A DNA stretch of 64,000 bases from Saccharopolyspora shandongensis (GCF_900106995.1 NZ_FNOK01000003.1:124001-188000), one strand, 5' to 3'. Positions 17,242 through 27,639 are shown, counted from the first letter of the stretch. Program-made: numbers and translations. The notes: generated by a model from the sequence alone, not told the origin.

Positions 17242-18345
17242 ATGTCGTCGCCACGACAGACACCCTTGCACCACGTGCACGAAGCCCTCGGGGCGACGTT
17301 CACCGAGTTCGCCGGCTGGCGGATGCCGCTGCGCTACTCCGGTGACACCGCCGAGCACAACGCGGTGCGCACCGGCGCCGGCCTGTTCGACCTGACCCAC
17401 ATGGGCGAGATCCGGATCAGCGGGCCGCAGGCCGCCGAGGCGCTGGACTACGCGCTGGTCGCCAACGCGTCCTCGATCAAGCCCGGCCGCGCCCGCTACA
17501 CGATGATCTGCAACGCCGCCGGCGGCGTGCTCGACGACCTGATCGTCTACCGGCTCGGCGACGAGGAGTTCCTGGTGGTGGCCAACGCGGCGAACGCCGC
17601 CGTGGTCTCCGCCGAGCTGGCCGAGCGCATCGGCGGCTTCGACGCCGAGCACCAGGACGTCTCCGACGACTACGCGCTGATCGCGGTGCAGGGCCCGAAC
17701 GCGGTCGCGATCCTCGCGCAGCTGACGGACACCGACCTCGCCGAGGTCAAGTACTACGCGGGCTACCGCAGCCGGGTCGCGGGCAAGGACGTGCTGCTGG
17801 CGCGCACCGGTTACACCGGCGAGGACGGCTTCGAGCTGTTCACCGAGCCCGGCGACGCCGAGGCGGTCTGGCAGGCGCTGACCGAGTCCGGCGCCGAGCA
17901 CGGCCTGCAGCCCGCCGGGCTGTCCTGCCGCGACACGCTGCGCCTGGAGGCCGGCATGCCGCTGTACGGCAACGAGCTGTCCGCCGAGCTCACGCCGTTC
18001 GACGCCAACCTCGGCCGGGTGGTCAAGCTGGACAAGGCCGGCGACTTCGTCGGCAAGGAGGCGCTGGCCGCCGCGGCGGAGAAGCCCACCGAGCGCACGC
18101 TGGTCGGCCTGAGCACGGAGCAGCGCCGGGCGCCCCGGCACGGCTACCGCGTGCTGGACGCCGACGGCGCCGAGATCGGCGTCGTGACCAGCGGCGCCCC
18201 CTCCCCGACGCTCGGCCACCCGATCGGGATGGCCTACGTGGACCGCGCCCACAGCGAACCCGGCACGCAGCTGCAGGTCGACATCCGCGGCAAGACCGTC
18301 GCGGTGCAGGTCGTCGAGCTGCCGTTCTACCGCCGCAATGCCTGA
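17242..18345 (+). CDS. gcvT: Aminomethyltransferase, glycine cleavage T-protein
   Basis: 367 residues, ATG 17242 with AGGAGGAG upstream. GcvT landmarks are present: [21 protein letters not shown] at the start (short pieces), [26 protein letters not shown] and the [11 protein letters not shown] block. Role: transfers the methylene group of the lipoyl-bound aminomethyl intermediate to tetrahydrofolate, releasing ammonia. The preceding tandem glycine riboswitch makes it glycine-inducible. gcvH and gcvP are not in this window. glyA follows after 25 bp, so the methylene-THF made here can be used with a second glycine to make serine. Confidence 0.95.
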   Translation: MSSPRQTPLHHVHEALGATFTEFAGWRMPLRYSGDTAEHNAVRTGAGLFDLTHMGEIRISGPQAAEALDYALVANASSIKPGRARYTMICNAAGGVLDDLIVYRLGDEEFLVVANAANAAVVSAELAERIGGFDAEHQDVSDDYALIAVQGPNAVAILAQLTDTDLAEVKYYAGYRSRVAGKDVLLARTGYTGEDGFELFTEPGDAEAVWQALTESGAEHGLQPAGLSCRDTLRLEAGMPLYGNELSAELTPFDANLGRVVKLDKAGDFVGKEALAAAAEKPTERTLVGLSTEQRRAPRHGYRVLDADGAEIGVVTSGAPSPTLGHPIGMAYVDRAHSEPGTQLQVDIRGKTVAVQVVELPFYRRNA

Positions 18346-18370
18346 CGAGAAATACACAGGAGGCAACACC

Positions 18371-19651
18371 ATGTCGACACCGGACCTGTTCAACGACCAG
18401 CTGGCCGCGGTGGACCCCGAGGTGGCGGCGGCGGTCGGCGCCGAGCTCAACCGCCAGCAGAGCACGCTGGAGATGATCGCCTCGGAGAACTTCGCACCGC
18501 AGGCCGTCCTCGAGGCGCAGGGCTCGGTGCTGACCAACAAGTACGCCGAGGGCTACCCGGGCCGCCGCTACTACGGCGGCTGCGAGCACGTCGACGTCGT
18601 CGAGCAGCTGGCCATCGACCGGGTCAAGGAGCTCTTCGGCGCGTCCTACGCCAACGTGCAGCCGCACTCGGGCGCCCAGGCCAACGCGGCGGCGATGTTC
18701 GCGCTGCTCAAGCCGGGCGACACGATCATGGGCCTGGACCTGGCGCACGGCGGCCACCTGACCCACGGCATGCGGATCAACTTCTCCGGCAAGCTCTACA
18801 ACGTGGTGCCCTACCACGTGCGCGAGGACGACCACCGCGTCGACATGGACGAGGTCGCCAAGCTGGCGCGGGAGTCCAAGCCGCAGCTGATCATCGCCGG
18901 CTGGTCGGCGTACCCGCGGCAGCTGGACTTCAAGCGGTTCCGCGAGATCGCCGACGAGGTCGGCGCCTACCTGATGGTCGACATGGCGCACTTCGCCGGC
19001 CTGGTGGCCGCCGGGCTGCACCCGAGCCCGGTGCCGCACGCCCACGTCGTCACCACCACCACGCACAAGACGCTCGGCGGTCCGCGCGGTGGCGTGATCC
19101 TGTCGGCGGACCAGGAGTTCGCGAAGAAGTTCAACTCGGCGGTGTTCCCGGGCCAGCAGGGCGGGCCGCTGGAGCACGTGATCGCCGGCAAGGCGGTGGC
19201 GTTCAAGGTCGCCGCGTCGCCGGAGTTCGCCGACCGGCAGCGCCGCACCGTGGAGGGCGCGCAGGTCCTGGCCGAGCGGCTGCTCGCCGACGACGCCGCC
19301 AAGGCCGGCGTGCAGCTGGTCTCCGGCGGCACCGACGTGCACCTGGTGCTGGTGGACCTGCGGAACTCCGAGCTGGACGGCAAGCAGGCCGAGGACCGGC
19401 TGCACGAGATCGGCATCACCGTCAACCGCAACGCGGTGCCCAACGACCCGCGGCCGCCGATGGTGACCTCCGGGCTGCGCATCGGCACCCCGGCGCTGGC
19501 CACCCGCGGCTTCGACAAGGAGGACTTCGCGGAGGTCGCCGACGTCATCGCCGAGGCGCTCAAGCCGGGCTTCGACGAGTCGGCGAGCGCGAAGCTCCGG
19601 GAGCGGGTGGAGGCCCTGGCCGCCAAGCACCCGCTGTACCCGAACCTCTGA
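18371..19651 (+). CDS. glyA: Serine hydroxymethyltransferase
   Basis: 426 residues; the ATG at 18371 has GGAGG eight bases upstream, and the longer in-frame start in the end of gcvT is rejected. The PLP lysine is K233 in [14 protein letters not shown]. Other signatures: [21 protein letters not shown] and the QPHSGAQAN block. Reaction: serine plus THF to glycine plus methylene-THF, reversible. Sitting in the glycine-riboswitch operon, it probably works in the direction of serine synthesis when glycine is high. It ends 25 bp before a strong terminator. Confidence 0.96.
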   Translation: MSTPDLFNDQLAAVDPEVAAAVGAELNRQQSTLEMIASENFAPQAVLEAQGSVLTNKYAEGYPGRRYYGGCEHVDVVEQLAIDRVKELFGASYANVQPHSGAQANAAAMFALLKPGDTIMGLDLAHGGHLTHGMRINFSGKLYNVVPYHVREDDHRVDMDEVAKLARESKPQLIIAGWSAYPRQLDFKRFREIADEVGAYLMVDMAHFAGLVAAGLHPSPVPHAHVVTTTTHKTLGGPRGGVILSADQEFAKKFNSAVFPGQQGGPLEHVIAGKAVAFKVAASPEFADRQRRTVEGAQVLAERLLADDAAKAGVQLVSGGTDVHLVLVDLRNSELDGKQAEDRLHEIGITVNRNAVPNDPRPPMVTSGLRIGTPALATRGFDKEDFAEVADVIAEALKPGFDESASAKLRERVEALAAKHPLYPNL

Positions 19652-19676
19652 CATGTGATCGGCGGGTAGCCTCGAG

Positions 19677-19712
19677 CGCCGCATTTCGGTCCACAATGAC
19701 CGAAATGCGGCG
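19677..19712 (+). terminator. Terminator of gcvT-glyA
   Basis: Perfect 15-bp stem (19677-19691 with 19698-19712), six-base loop, followed by TTTCG. Confidence 0.85.
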
Positions 19713-19862
19713 TTTCGTGCCTCTGGGTCCTAAGTGGACCATGTTGGAACTGGGAAAAGGCTCGATTTCAACTGTGCCCAATCGCTTGCCAGCACTGCCC
19801 GAATGTCGGATCATCTGCGCAGTTTCAGCGAAACACGCTGGCGATTAAGGAGTCACGCTTCG

Positions 19863-21245
19863 ATGAGCCAACCAGAGGCCGAGGAGTACCGGAAGGATCT
19901 GAGTACCCGGCACATCAACATGATCGCGATCGGCGGGGCGATCGGGGTCGGGCTGTTCCTCGGCTCCGGCAAGGCGCTGCACCAGGTCGGGCCCGGCCTG
20001 ATCCTGATCTACGCGATCGCCGGATTGATGATCTTCTTCGTGATGCGGGCGCTCGGCGAGCTGCTGATGTACCGCCCGGTGAGCGGATCGTTCGCGGAGT
20101 ACGCGGGCGAGTTCGTCGGCCCGTGGGCCAAGTTCGCGGTCGGCTGGGGCTACTGGCTGGTGTGGATCGTCACCGGCATGGCCGAGATCACCGCGGTCGG
20201 CAAGTACTTCCAGTTCTGGTTCCCGACGGTTCCGCAGTGGATCCCCGCCCTGGGAGCACTGATCGTGCTCAGCGGGGTGAACCTGATCGCGGTGAAGCTG
20301 TTCGGTGAGTTCGAGTTCTGGTTCGCCCTCATCAAGGTGCTGGCCATCATCGGGCTGATCGTGCTGGCCGCGGCGATCCTGGTGTTCGGCTTCAGCGACC
20401 TCGGCGACACCGCGTCGCTGAGCAACATCTGGTCCCACGGTGGGCTGTTCCCCAACGGCATCGCCTCGTCGCTGCTGGCGTTCCAGATCGTCATGTTCGC
20501 CTTCGTCGGCGTCGAGATGGTCGGCCAGACCGCCAGCGAGAGCAAGAACCCGCAGAAGGTGCTGCCGCGGGCGATCAACTCGGTGATGTGGCGGATCCTG
20601 ATCTTCTACGTGGGCGCGCTGATCGCGCTGACCGCGCTGGTCCCGTGGTTCCAGTTCCCGGCCAGCGGTAGCCCGTTCGTGCACGCGTTCACCCTGATCG
20701 GCATCCCGGCGGCGGCCGGCGTGATCAACTTCGTGGTCACCACCGCGGCGCTGTCGTCGTGCAACAGCGGCATCTACTCCACCTCGCGGATGCTGCGCTC
20801 GCTGTCCGAGGACAGTCAGGCGCCGCGCTCGGTGGGTGTGCTCAGCGGCCGGGCGGTGCCTTCGAGGGCCATCGCCGTCACGTTCTGCGCGATGCTGATC
20901 GGCGTGGTGCTCAACTACTTCGTCCCGGAGCAGGCGTTCACCTACATCACCAGCGCCAGCACCGCCGGCGCCATCTTCACCTGGGGCATGATCTTGATCG
21001 CGCACCTGGTCTACCGGCGCAAGGTCGCCCGCGGCGAGCTCCCGGCCGGGCCCTTCCGGATGCCGCTCGCGCCGTACTCCAACTACGTCGTGCTGGCGTT
21101 CCTCGCGTTCGTCGTGGTGCTGCTGGCCTTCGACGCCGAAACCCGGATCGCGCTGTACATCACCCCGGTGCTCGGGATCGCGATGGTGATCGGCTACCTC
21201 GCGGTGCGCAACAAGCAGCCGCAGCAGGAGTCCGCGAACAGGTGA
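19863..21245 (+). CDS. Amino acid permease, CycA-like (D-Ala/D-Ser/glycine type) of the APC superfamily
   Basis: 460 residues, twelve predicted helices. ATG 19863 follows AAGGAG by ten bases. N-terminal STRHINMIAIGGAIGVGLFLGSG and the block EFEFWFALIKV are typical of the AAT family that includes CycA. Expected role: proton-driven uptake of small neutral amino acids such as glycine, alanine or D-serine. Its position behind the glycine-induced gcvT-glyA unit fits, although the terminator at 19677-19712 gives it its own promoter. Confidence 0.9.
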   Translation: MSQPEAEEYRKDLSTRHINMIAIGGAIGVGLFLGSGKALHQVGPGLILIYAIAGLMIFFVMRALGELLMYRPVSGSFAEYAGEFVGPWAKFAVGWGYWLVWIVTGMAEITAVGKYFQFWFPTVPQWIPALGALIVLSGVNLIAVKLFGEFEFWFALIKVLAIIGLIVLAAAILVFGFSDLGDTASLSNIWSHGGLFPNGIASSLLAFQIVMFAFVGVEMVGQTASESKNPQKVLPRAINSVMWRILIFYVGALIALTALVPWFQFPASGSPFVHAFTLIGIPAAAGVINFVVTTAALSSCNSGIYSTSRMLRSLSEDSQAPRSVGVLSGRAVPSRAIAVTFCAMLIGVVLNYFVPEQAFTYITSASTAGAIFTWGMILIAHLVYRRKVARGELPAGPFRMPLAPYSNYVVLAFLAFVVVLLAFDAETRIALYITPVLGIAMVIGYLAVRNKQPQQESANR

Positions 21246-21253
21246 ACGCCTGA

Positions 21254-21895
21254 TCAGGATTCCAGGTAGTGCAGGACGGCGAGGACCCGGCGGCTGTAGC
21301 CACTGGTGCGGGCGAGGTCGAGCTTGTCGAAGATCGCGTTCGCGTGCTTCTCGACCGCGCTCTGCGAGATGTGCAGGTGCGCGGCGATGCCGGCGTTGGT
21401 GCGGCCCTGCGCCATCTGTTCGAGGACGTCGCGTTCGCGGGGCGTCAGCAGCGACTGCGGATCGCGGTCGCTGCCGGACAGCAGGCGCCGCACCACCTCC
21501 GGGTCGAACGCCACGCCTCCGTCGGCCACCCGCTGGAGGGCGTCGAGGAACTCGTCGACCTGCACCACCCGGTCCTTGAGCAGGTAGCCCACCCGCGCGG
21601 TGTCGCCGGTGAGCAGCTCGACCGCGTAGCGCTTCTCCACGTACTGCGAGAGCACCAGCACGCCGACGCCGGGGAACCGGCGCCGGATCTCCAGCGCGGC
21701 GCGCAGGCCGTCGTCGGTGTGCGTGGGCGGCATGCGGACGTCGACGACGGCCACGTCCGGCTGCCACGCCGCCACCTCCGCGAGGAGGCTCGGCGCGTCC
21801 CCGACGGCGGCCACCACGTCGTGCCCCTCCTCCGCCAGCAGGCGCACCAGGCCTTCGCGCAGCAGGGTGGAATCGTCGGCCAGGATCACCCGCAC
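21254..21895 (-). CDS. LuxR/NarL-family response regulator
   Basis: 213 residues. The GTG at 21895 gives the normal RVILADD start; it overlaps the kinase stop by 10 bp (a second GTG at 21889 would overlap by 4). Receiver domain with phospho-acceptor D52 in VVDVRMPP, the LSQYVEKRYAVELL switch region and K in YLLKDRV, then a C-terminal GerE helix-turn-helix (LTPRERDVLEQMAQGRTNAGIA). It is the partner of the adjacent histidine kinase. Targets are unknown; nothing nearby is an obvious regulon member except possibly the divergent DedA gene. Confidence 0.94.
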   Translation of the reverse strand: MRVILADDSTLLREGLVRLLAEEGHDVVAAVGDAPSLLAEVAAWQPDVAVVDVRMPPTHTDDGLRAALEIRRRFPGVGVLVLSQYVEKRYAVELLTGDTARVGYLLKDRVVQVDEFLDALQRVADGGVAFDPEVVRRLLSGSDRDPQSLLTPRERDVLEQMAQGRTNAGIAAHLHISQSAVEKHANAIFDKLDLARTSGYSRRVLAVLHYLES

Positions 21896-23040
21896 GGCAG
21901 CTCCGCGACGATCGTCGTCGGGCCACCGACGGGACTGTCCACTGTGAACTTCCCGTCCAGCGCTGCGACGCGCCGCGCCAGGCCGGAAAGCCCGGCGCCG
22001 CGCACCGATGCGCCGCCGGCGCCGTCGTCGTCGACCCGAACCACGAGCCACCCCTCTTCCCGATCGACCCGGACGGTGACGATACCCGCGCCCGAGTGCT
22101 TGGCCGCGTTCGTCACGGCCTCCGAAACCACGAAGTACGCCACGGCCTCCACCTCCACGGCCGGCCGCCGCGCCACCTCGTACCGCAGCTCGACCGGCAT
22201 CCCGGCGCGCTCCACCAGCGCCGCCAGGGCCGGGTGCAGGCCCCCGGCGTCCAGCGCGGCCGGGTAGACCCGCCACGCGACGTCGCGGAAATCCCGGAGT
22301 ATCTCCTGGGATTCCTCGTGCGCCTGGCGCAGCAGCTCGGCGGCCCGGTCGCCGTCGCCGGCGCGCCGGGCCCGGCCGATCAGCATGCCCAGCGCCACCA
22401 GCCGCTGCTGCACGCCGTCGTGCAGGTCGCGTTCGATGCGGCGGCGCTCCTCGTGGATCGCGGCGACCACGTCGGAGCGCGTGGTGGAGAGCTGTTCCAC
22501 CCGTTGCCGGAGCTGCTCGGCCCGGTCGGGTTCCAGGAACCGCTCGCCGAGCGCGCGGTCCATGACCGCGACGCCCGCGAGCCCGGTCAACGACAGGAAC
22601 CCGAGCACCGAGCAGAAAACGATCAGGTAGACCGTGAGCCAGAACTTCTCGATGCCGGAACGACCTTCCAGCGGATCCCCGACGGTGATCCAGAGCTCGA
22701 CGAGTTCGACCAGCATGCCGACCGCGCCGTAGGCGATCAGGGCCAGCACGATCGCACCGAGCAGCCCGACCGCGCAGCGGACCGCGAGATACCGCAGCGC
22801 GCGAGCGCCGTCGGGTCGGCCCGCATGGCTGCTGTCCAGGTACTTCGCCAGGCGCCGCCGTTCGAGTTCGGCCATCGCCTGCGCCCCGGCGAACGCCGGC
22901 GAGGCGACCCGGGCGCGCAGCCGGGGCAAGATCAGCAGTCCGGTCAGCGCCAGACCGGCCGACAGCACGAAGACGAGTTCGACCAGCGCCGTGCCCGCAC
23001 CGAGCACGACGCCGAGGAACACCCGCAACCATCGACGCAT
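21886..23040 (-). CDS. Sensor histidine kinase, HisKA_3 (NarL-type)
   Basis: 384 residues. Several hydrophobic helices (about 10-38, 90-118 and 134-160) form a membrane sensor with almost no extracytoplasmic domain. The phospho-acceptor is H207 in IERDLHDGVQQRL. The C-terminal ATPase has an N-box (VVSEAVTNAAKHSGA) and G-box (GAGLSGLARRV). The membrane-embedded input suggests sensing of lipid or envelope state, as in LiaS/DesK-like kinases. It is translationally linked with the response regulator behind it. Confidence 0.94.
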   Translation of the reverse strand: MRRWLRVFLGVVLGAGTALVELVFVLSAGLALTGLLILPRLRARVASPAFAGAQAMAELERRRLAKYLDSSHAGRPDGARALRYLAVRCAVGLLGAIVLALIAYGAVGMLVELVELWITVGDPLEGRSGIEKFWLTVYLIVFCSVLGFLSLTGLAGVAVMDRALGERFLEPDRAEQLRQRVEQLSTTRSDVVAAIHEERRRIERDLHDGVQQRLVALGMLIGRARRAGDGDRAAELLRQAHEESQEILRDFRDVAWRVYPAALDAGGLHPALAALVERAGMPVELRYEVARRPAVEVEAVAYFVVSEAVTNAAKHSGAGIVTVRVDREEGWLVVRVDDDGAGGASVRGAGLSGLARRVAALDGKFTVDSPVGGPTTIVAELPCG

Positions 23041-23139
23041 GATCCGAGCCTAGCCACGGCGACAACCTGCGGTTTTCCACAGGTGAGTCGCCGGGAAACC
23101 GCATTCCGCGCGGTGCCGCGGATTCCTAGCGTTCGGATC

Positions 23140-23787
23140 ATGAACTTCCTCGCGCAGCCCGGCACCGCCCAGCCCGATGGACTGGTCGGCTGGATCACCG
23201 GGCTCATGGACACCATCGGCGGCCCCGGCGCGGGGCTGGCGGTGGCACTGGAGAACCTGTTCCCGCCCATCCCCAGCGAGGTGATCCTGCCGCTGGCCGG
23301 ATTCGCCGCGAGCCGGGGCACGATGAGCCTGCTCGGCGCGATCCTGTGGACCACGCTCGGTTCGCTGGTCGGCGCGGTCGTGCTGTACTACCTCGGCGCG
23401 TGGCTGGGCCGCGACCGCACCCGCGCGATCGCGGCGAAGCTGCCGCTGGTCAAGGTGTCCGATGTGGACCGGACCGAGGCGTGGTTCGCCCGGCACGGCA
23501 CGAAGGCGGTGTTCCTGGGCCGGATGGTGCCGATCTTCCGCAGCTTCATCTCGCTGCCCGCCGGGGTGGAGCGGATGCGGATGCCTGCCTTCCTGGTGCT
23601 GACCGCGCTCGGCAGCCTGATCTGGAACACCGCGCTGGTGCTCGCCGGCTACCTCCTCGGGCAGAGCTGGTGGATCGTCGAGTCCTACGTGGGGATCTTC
23701 CAGAAGGTCGTCGTCGTGGCGGTGGTCGTCGCGGTCGTCTGGTTCGTGGCCGCGCGGGTCGTCCGGATGCGCAAGGCCCGGGCGTGA
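23140..23787 (+). CDS. DedA/SNARE-associated (VTT) family membrane protein
   Basis: 215 residues. The ATG at 23140 has no ribosome site, but TAGCGT lies eight bases before it, suggesting a leaderless message. Family features: a first helix with VALENLFPPIPSEVILPLAGF, a GSLVGAVVLYYLGAWLGRD segment and FLGRMVPIFRSFISLPAGVERM. DedA proteins act in membrane lipid and undecaprenyl-phosphate homeostasis; some flip C55-P. It is divergent from the two-component system, separated by only 99 bp, so the promoters overlap. Confidence 0.9.
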   Translation: MNFLAQPGTAQPDGLVGWITGLMDTIGGPGAGLAVALENLFPPIPSEVILPLAGFAASRGTMSLLGAILWTTLGSLVGAVVLYYLGAWLGRDRTRAIAAKLPLVKVSDVDRTEAWFARHGTKAVFLGRMVPIFRSFISLPAGVERMRMPAFLVLTALGSLIWNTALVLAGYLLGQSWWIVESYVGIFQKVVVVAVVVAVVWFVAARVVRMRKARA

Positions 23788-23788
23788 C

Positions 23789-24910
23789 TCAGGGTTCGAG
23801 CTCGGCGCGCAGCCACTCGTGGAACTCGCCGATGTGGTGTTCCGAGGGCACCAGCACGCCGCCGCCGGCATAGGCGCGTGAGCTCATCGCCGGCTGGCAG
23901 CGCTCGCAGGCGTCGAAGTCCTGCTGGTTGACCCGGTGGAACAGCTCGACCGAGCGCGACACGTCGCGGCCCTGCTCGACCACCTCCGGCGCGTACAGCC
24001 AGTCGCACTCGACGAGCGTGCGGTCGGCCGCGAGCGGGAACATCCGGTGCACGATCACGTGGTCCGGCACCAGGTTCAGGAACACCTGGGGCCGGATCGT
24101 GATCGCGTAGTACCGCCGGTCGTGCTCGTCGCCGACGCCGTCCAGCCGCCCGAACCCGCCGCTGCCGTCCACCGTGAACCCCTCGACGTCCGAGCCGAAC
24201 TCGGCGCCGTGGCCGACGTAGTACTGGGCGGCGTAGCCGTCGGCGAACTCGGGCAGGACCTCGGTGAGCTCCGGGTGGATCGTGGCGCAGTGGTAGCACT
24301 CCATGAAGTTCTCGATGATCAGCTTCCAGTTGGCCCGCACGTCGTAGCTGATCCGGCGGCCGAGCGCGAGGCCGTCGACGCCGTAACCACCGATCACGTC
24401 GTCGCCGCCGAGCCGCCCCGAGACGGCCTCGATCACGGTGTCCTCGAACGACGGCGGTTCGTCGGCCAGGCAGACCCACGCGTAGCCGAGCCATTCGCGC
24501 AGCGCGACCGGGATCAGCCCGTACCGCGTCCGGTCGACGTCCGGCATCGAGGTGAGGTTCGGCGCCGCGATCAGCTTGCCGTCGGTGCCGTAGGTCCAGG
24601 CGTGGTAAGGACATTGAAAGGACCGCTTCACCTGACCGGCATCTGCGACGCACAGCCGTGCGCCGCGATGGCGGCAGATGTTCAGGAACGCCCGCAGGGC
24701 GCCGTCGCGGCCCCTGGCGATCAGCACGCTCTCCCGCCCCACCTGGACGGTCCGGAACTGCCCGGCCGCGGCGAGATCGGCGGCGCGCACGGCGCAGAAC
24801 CACATCGCGCCGAAGATCCGGTCCTGCTCCAGCGCGAACAGCTCGGGGTCGGTGTAGTAGTGGCCGGGCAGCGTGGAGATGAGGCTGGACTCCTGGTCCG
24901 TGGTCGTCAT
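23789..24910 (-). CDS. Rieske non-heme iron oxygenase, GbcA/choline monooxygenase-like
   Basis: 373 residues, ATG 24910 with an AAAGGGAC site. The Rieske cluster ligands are C79, H81, C100 and H103 (CRHRG and CPYHAW). The mononuclear iron centre is in ENFMECYHCATIHPEL with E203, H206 and H211, and a third ligand aspartate near 333. That block is characteristic of quaternary-amine oxygenases such as glycine betaine demethylase. Expected reaction: oxidative N-demethylation of glycine betaine to dimethylglycine and formaldehyde. The next gene encodes a dimethylglycine-oxidase-like enzyme, and a ferredoxin and reductase lie on the other strand, completing the electron chain. Stachydrine or carnitine cannot be excluded as substrate. 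Confidence 0.85.
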   Translation of the reverse strand: MTTTDQESSLISTLPGHYYTDPELFALEQDRIFGAMWFCAVRAADLAAAGQFRTVQVGRESVLIARGRDGALRAFLNICRHRGARLCVADAGQVKRSFQCPYHAWTYGTDGKLIAAPNLTSMPDVDRTRYGLIPVALREWLGYAWVCLADEPPSFEDTVIEAVSGRLGGDDVIGGYGVDGLALGRRISYDVRANWKLIIENFMECYHCATIHPELTEVLPEFADGYAAQYYVGHGAEFGSDVEGFTVDGSGGFGRLDGVGDEHDRRYYAITIRPQVFLNLVPDHVIVHRMFPLAADRTLVECDWLYAPEVVEQGRDVSRSVELFHRVNQQDFDACERCQPAMSSRAYAGGGVLVPSEHHIGEFHEWLRAELEP

Positions 24911-24920
24911 GGTGTCCCTT

Positions 24921-27359
24921 TCAGCTGCGCAGACGCTTCATCTCGGGGTCGAAAAGCGGCTCCTCGGCGACCACTGCGGGCACCTTCTCGCCGAAGTACT
25001 CGATCTCCACGGCGTTGCCGGGCACGGCGAGCGCGCTGGGCAGCCAGGCGTACGCGATGCTCTCGCCGATGCTGTAGCCGTAGGCCGCGCTCGTGACGTA
25101 GCCGACCGGGCCACCGCCGGCGTGAACGGGCTCGGACCCCATGACCACGGTCTCCCGGTCCTTGATCAGCAGCGGGCTCAACCGGCGGCGGGCCTCCCGC
25201 CGCTGCAACGCGTCGCGACCGAGGAAGTCCTTGTCCATCCGGACGGCGAACCCGACACCGGCCTCGAACGGATCGTGCTCGGTGGTCATGTCCGCGCCCC
25301 ACGACCGGTAGCCCTTCTCCAGTCGCAGGCTGTTGAAGGCGCTACGGCCGGCGGCGATGATCCCGTGCCGCTGACCGGCGTCCCACAGCACGTCCCAGAG
25401 CCGGCGCCCCTGGTCGGCGTCGGTGTACAGCTCCCAGCCGAGCTCGCCCACGTACGACAGGCGCATGGCGGTCACCGGAACGCCGCCGACGAACGCGCGC
25501 TTGTTCTTGAAGAAGCCGAAGCCCTCGTGCGAGAAGTCGGTGCTGGTCAGCGGCTGCACGAGGGCGCGCGCGAGCGGTCCCCACACGCCGATGCAGCAGG
25601 TCCCGCCGGTGATGTCCCGGACCTGCACCCGGCCGTCGTCGGGCAGCTGCCGCCGCATCCAGGCCAGGTCGAGGTTCCCGTTGGCACCGACCTGGAAGTG
25701 CTGCTCGGACAACCGGGCCACGGTGAGGTCGCTGCGCACCCCGCCGGCGGCGTCCAGGGACAGGGTGTAGGTGACCGAACCGGGTTTCTTCGCGAGCTGG
25801 TTGGTGGTCAGCCACTGCAGGAACTCCAGCGCCCCGGGCCCGGTCACCTCCAGCCGCTTGAGCGGCGTCATGTCGAACAGCGCGACGCGCTTGCGGGTGA
25901 CCAAAGCTTCGGCTCCGGCGATAGGCGACCAGAACCGCGAGGCCCAGTCCCCGCGAGCGGGCACCTCCTCGACCTCCGGCAGCCCGGCGTTGGCCGCGTA
26001 CCAGTGCGGGCGTTCCCACCCGGCGGCTTCGAGGAACTCGGCGCCGAGCTCCTGCTGCCGCTCGTAGAACGGGCTCGTCCGCATCGGGCGCGGCTCCTGC
26101 CCGGGTTCGAGGGGATGCAGGATGTCGTAGACCTCGACGAAGCTGCGGCAGCTGCGCGCGTGCACGTATTCGGGGCTGCGCTGCATGGGTTCGAACCGGT
26201 TGAGATCGCACGAGTGCAGGGACTCCGCGGGCTGCCCGTCGACGAGCCACTGCGCCATCGCCCGGGCGACCCCGGCGGAGTGCGTGATCCACACGGCCTC
26301 GGCCAGCCAGAACCCGCGCAGGTCGGGATGCTCGCCGAGCAGCGGCATCCCGTCCGGGGTGAAGGAGAACAGGCCGTTGATCCCCTCGACGACCTCGGTG
26401 TCGGCCAGCGCGGGCAGCAGCGAAACGGCCTCCTCCCAGCCGGGCTGGAAGTCGGCGGCGGTGAACGGCTCGATGGACGGCATCTCGGCGGTCTGGCCGG
26501 GGGCGCGGATGTCGGTGGCGTCGATCGGCAGGGGGCGATGCCCGTAGTAGCCGATGCCGATGCGGTCGACGTGCTCCCGGAAGTAGAGGTCGCCGTCCTG
26601 GTGCCGCAGGATCGGCAATCCGGCCTCGGTCCGCTCGTCGTTGCGACCGGCGATGGCGGCGACCGGCCCGGTCTTGGCGTACTGGTGCGCCATCGGCACG
26701 AGCGGAACGTCGAGGTCCACCAGTGCACCGATGCGCGGCCCCCACATGCCGACGCAGGAGATGACGACGTCGGCGGGAAACCTGTCCTCCTCGGTCACGA
26801 CGGCGGTCACCCGCCCGCCGCCGCGCTCGACGGACACGACGCGCTGCCCGGGCAGGAACCGCGCGCCCCGGGCCATCGCACGCCGCGCCTGCGCTTCGGC
26901 GGCGCGCACCGGCTTGGCCAGCCCGTCGGTGGGAATGTGCAGCCCGCCGAGGATCCGCGCCGGATCGACCAGCGGGTGCAGCTCGGCGCACTCGTCGGGA
27001 CCGATCAGGTGGCTTTCGACGCCCCACGAGGTGAGCCAGCCGTGCCGCCGCTCGACCTCGTCCCAGCGCGCCGCAGAACCGGCGACCTCGAGCCCGCCGA
27101 GCGACTGGAAGCACCACCCGCCGTCGAGGTCGAGGCCGCGGTACTTGGCAGCGGTGTAGGCCGCGAACCGGGTCATGGTCCGGCACGGGTTGGCCTGGAA
27201 CACCAGGCCGGGGGCGTGCGAAGTGGAGCCGCCGGTGGCGAACAGCGGGCCCTGTTCGAGGACGGTGACGTCGGTCCAGCCGCGTTCGGTGAGCTCGTCG
27301 GCCAGCGAACAGCCGACGATTCCGGCTCCGATGACGACCACGCGGGGTTGGTTGCCCAT
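24921..27359 (-). CDS. FAD-dependent dimethylglycine/sarcosine oxidase-like protein with GcvT domain
   Basis: 812 residues, ATG 27359 preceded by AGGAGG. The N-terminal DAO domain begins with VVVIGAGIVGCSLADEL for FAD and shows STSHAPGLVFQ, the histidine region of covalent flavin attachment in DMG oxidase. The second half (about 425-812) is a GcvT-like folate-binding aminomethyltransferase domain. This architecture and length fit dimethylglycine oxidase and dehydrogenase, which demethylate to sarcosine while trapping the methyl carbon on THF. It follows directly behind a betaine-demethylase-like oxygenase, and its one-carbon product would feed the gcvT-glyA economy. Confidence 0.88.
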   Translation of the reverse strand: MGNQPRVVVIGAGIVGCSLADELTERGWTDVTVLEQGPLFATGGSTSHAPGLVFQANPCRTMTRFAAYTAAKYRGLDLDGGWCFQSLGGLEVAGSAARWDEVERRHGWLTSWGVESHLIGPDECAELHPLVDPARILGGLHIPTDGLAKPVRAAEAQARRAMARGARFLPGQRVVSVERGGGRVTAVVTEEDRFPADVVISCVGMWGPRIGALVDLDVPLVPMAHQYAKTGPVAAIAGRNDERTEAGLPILRHQDGDLYFREHVDRIGIGYYGHRPLPIDATDIRAPGQTAEMPSIEPFTAADFQPGWEEAVSLLPALADTEVVEGINGLFSFTPDGMPLLGEHPDLRGFWLAEAVWITHSAGVARAMAQWLVDGQPAESLHSCDLNRFEPMQRSPEYVHARSCRSFVEVYDILHPLEPGQEPRPMRTSPFYERQQELGAEFLEAAGWERPHWYAANAGLPEVEEVPARGDWASRFWSPIAGAEALVTRKRVALFDMTPLKRLEVTGPGALEFLQWLTTNQLAKKPGSVTYTLSLDAAGGVRSDLTVARLSEQHFQVGANGNLDLAWMRRQLPDDGRVQVRDITGGTCCIGVWGPLARALVQPLTSTDFSHEGFGFFKNKRAFVGGVPVTAMRLSYVGELGWELYTDADQGRRLWDVLWDAGQRHGIIAAGRSAFNSLRLEKGYRSWGADMTTEHDPFEAGVGFAVRMDKDFLGRDALQRREARRRLSPLLIKDRETVVMGSEPVHAGGGPVGYVTSAAYGYSIGESIAYAWLPSALAVPGNAVEIEYFGEKVPAVVAEEPLFDPEMKRLRS

Positions 27360-27425
27360 GAGGCCTCCTGGGTGGGTGCGTCGACGCCGGGGCACGGGGC
27401 ACCGGCTCAAGAAGCAGCAGGGATT

Positions 27426-27628
27426 TTGTTGCGCGATGCGCGCCAAGTTTCGTTGAGAGCAACACCGTCGCCGGTAGCGCCGGGAGCCGTCAAGAGCGCG
27501 AGACGGGTTTTTCGGCCGTGTAACACGAATGGAGGCCGCGCACGATGTGCCAACCGAACCCCTTGACGAGCCCGGGACCGAAGCCGCACATTGTTGCGCA
27601 TCGCACTCCGTGTTCTGGATAGCGCAAC
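27426..27628. promoter_or_regulatory. Shared regulatory region with repeated TTGTTGCGC motifs
   Basis: The 280-bp gap between the divergent oxidase and ferredoxin genes holds TTGTTGCGC at 27426-27434 and again at 27591-27599, plus the inverted GCGCAAC at 27622-27628. The repeat resembles binding boxes of IclR- or GntR-type regulators. One copy lies near each start, which fits common control of both transcripts. No regulator gene is present here. Confidence 0.5.
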
Positions 27629-27639
27629 GGAGGTCCAAG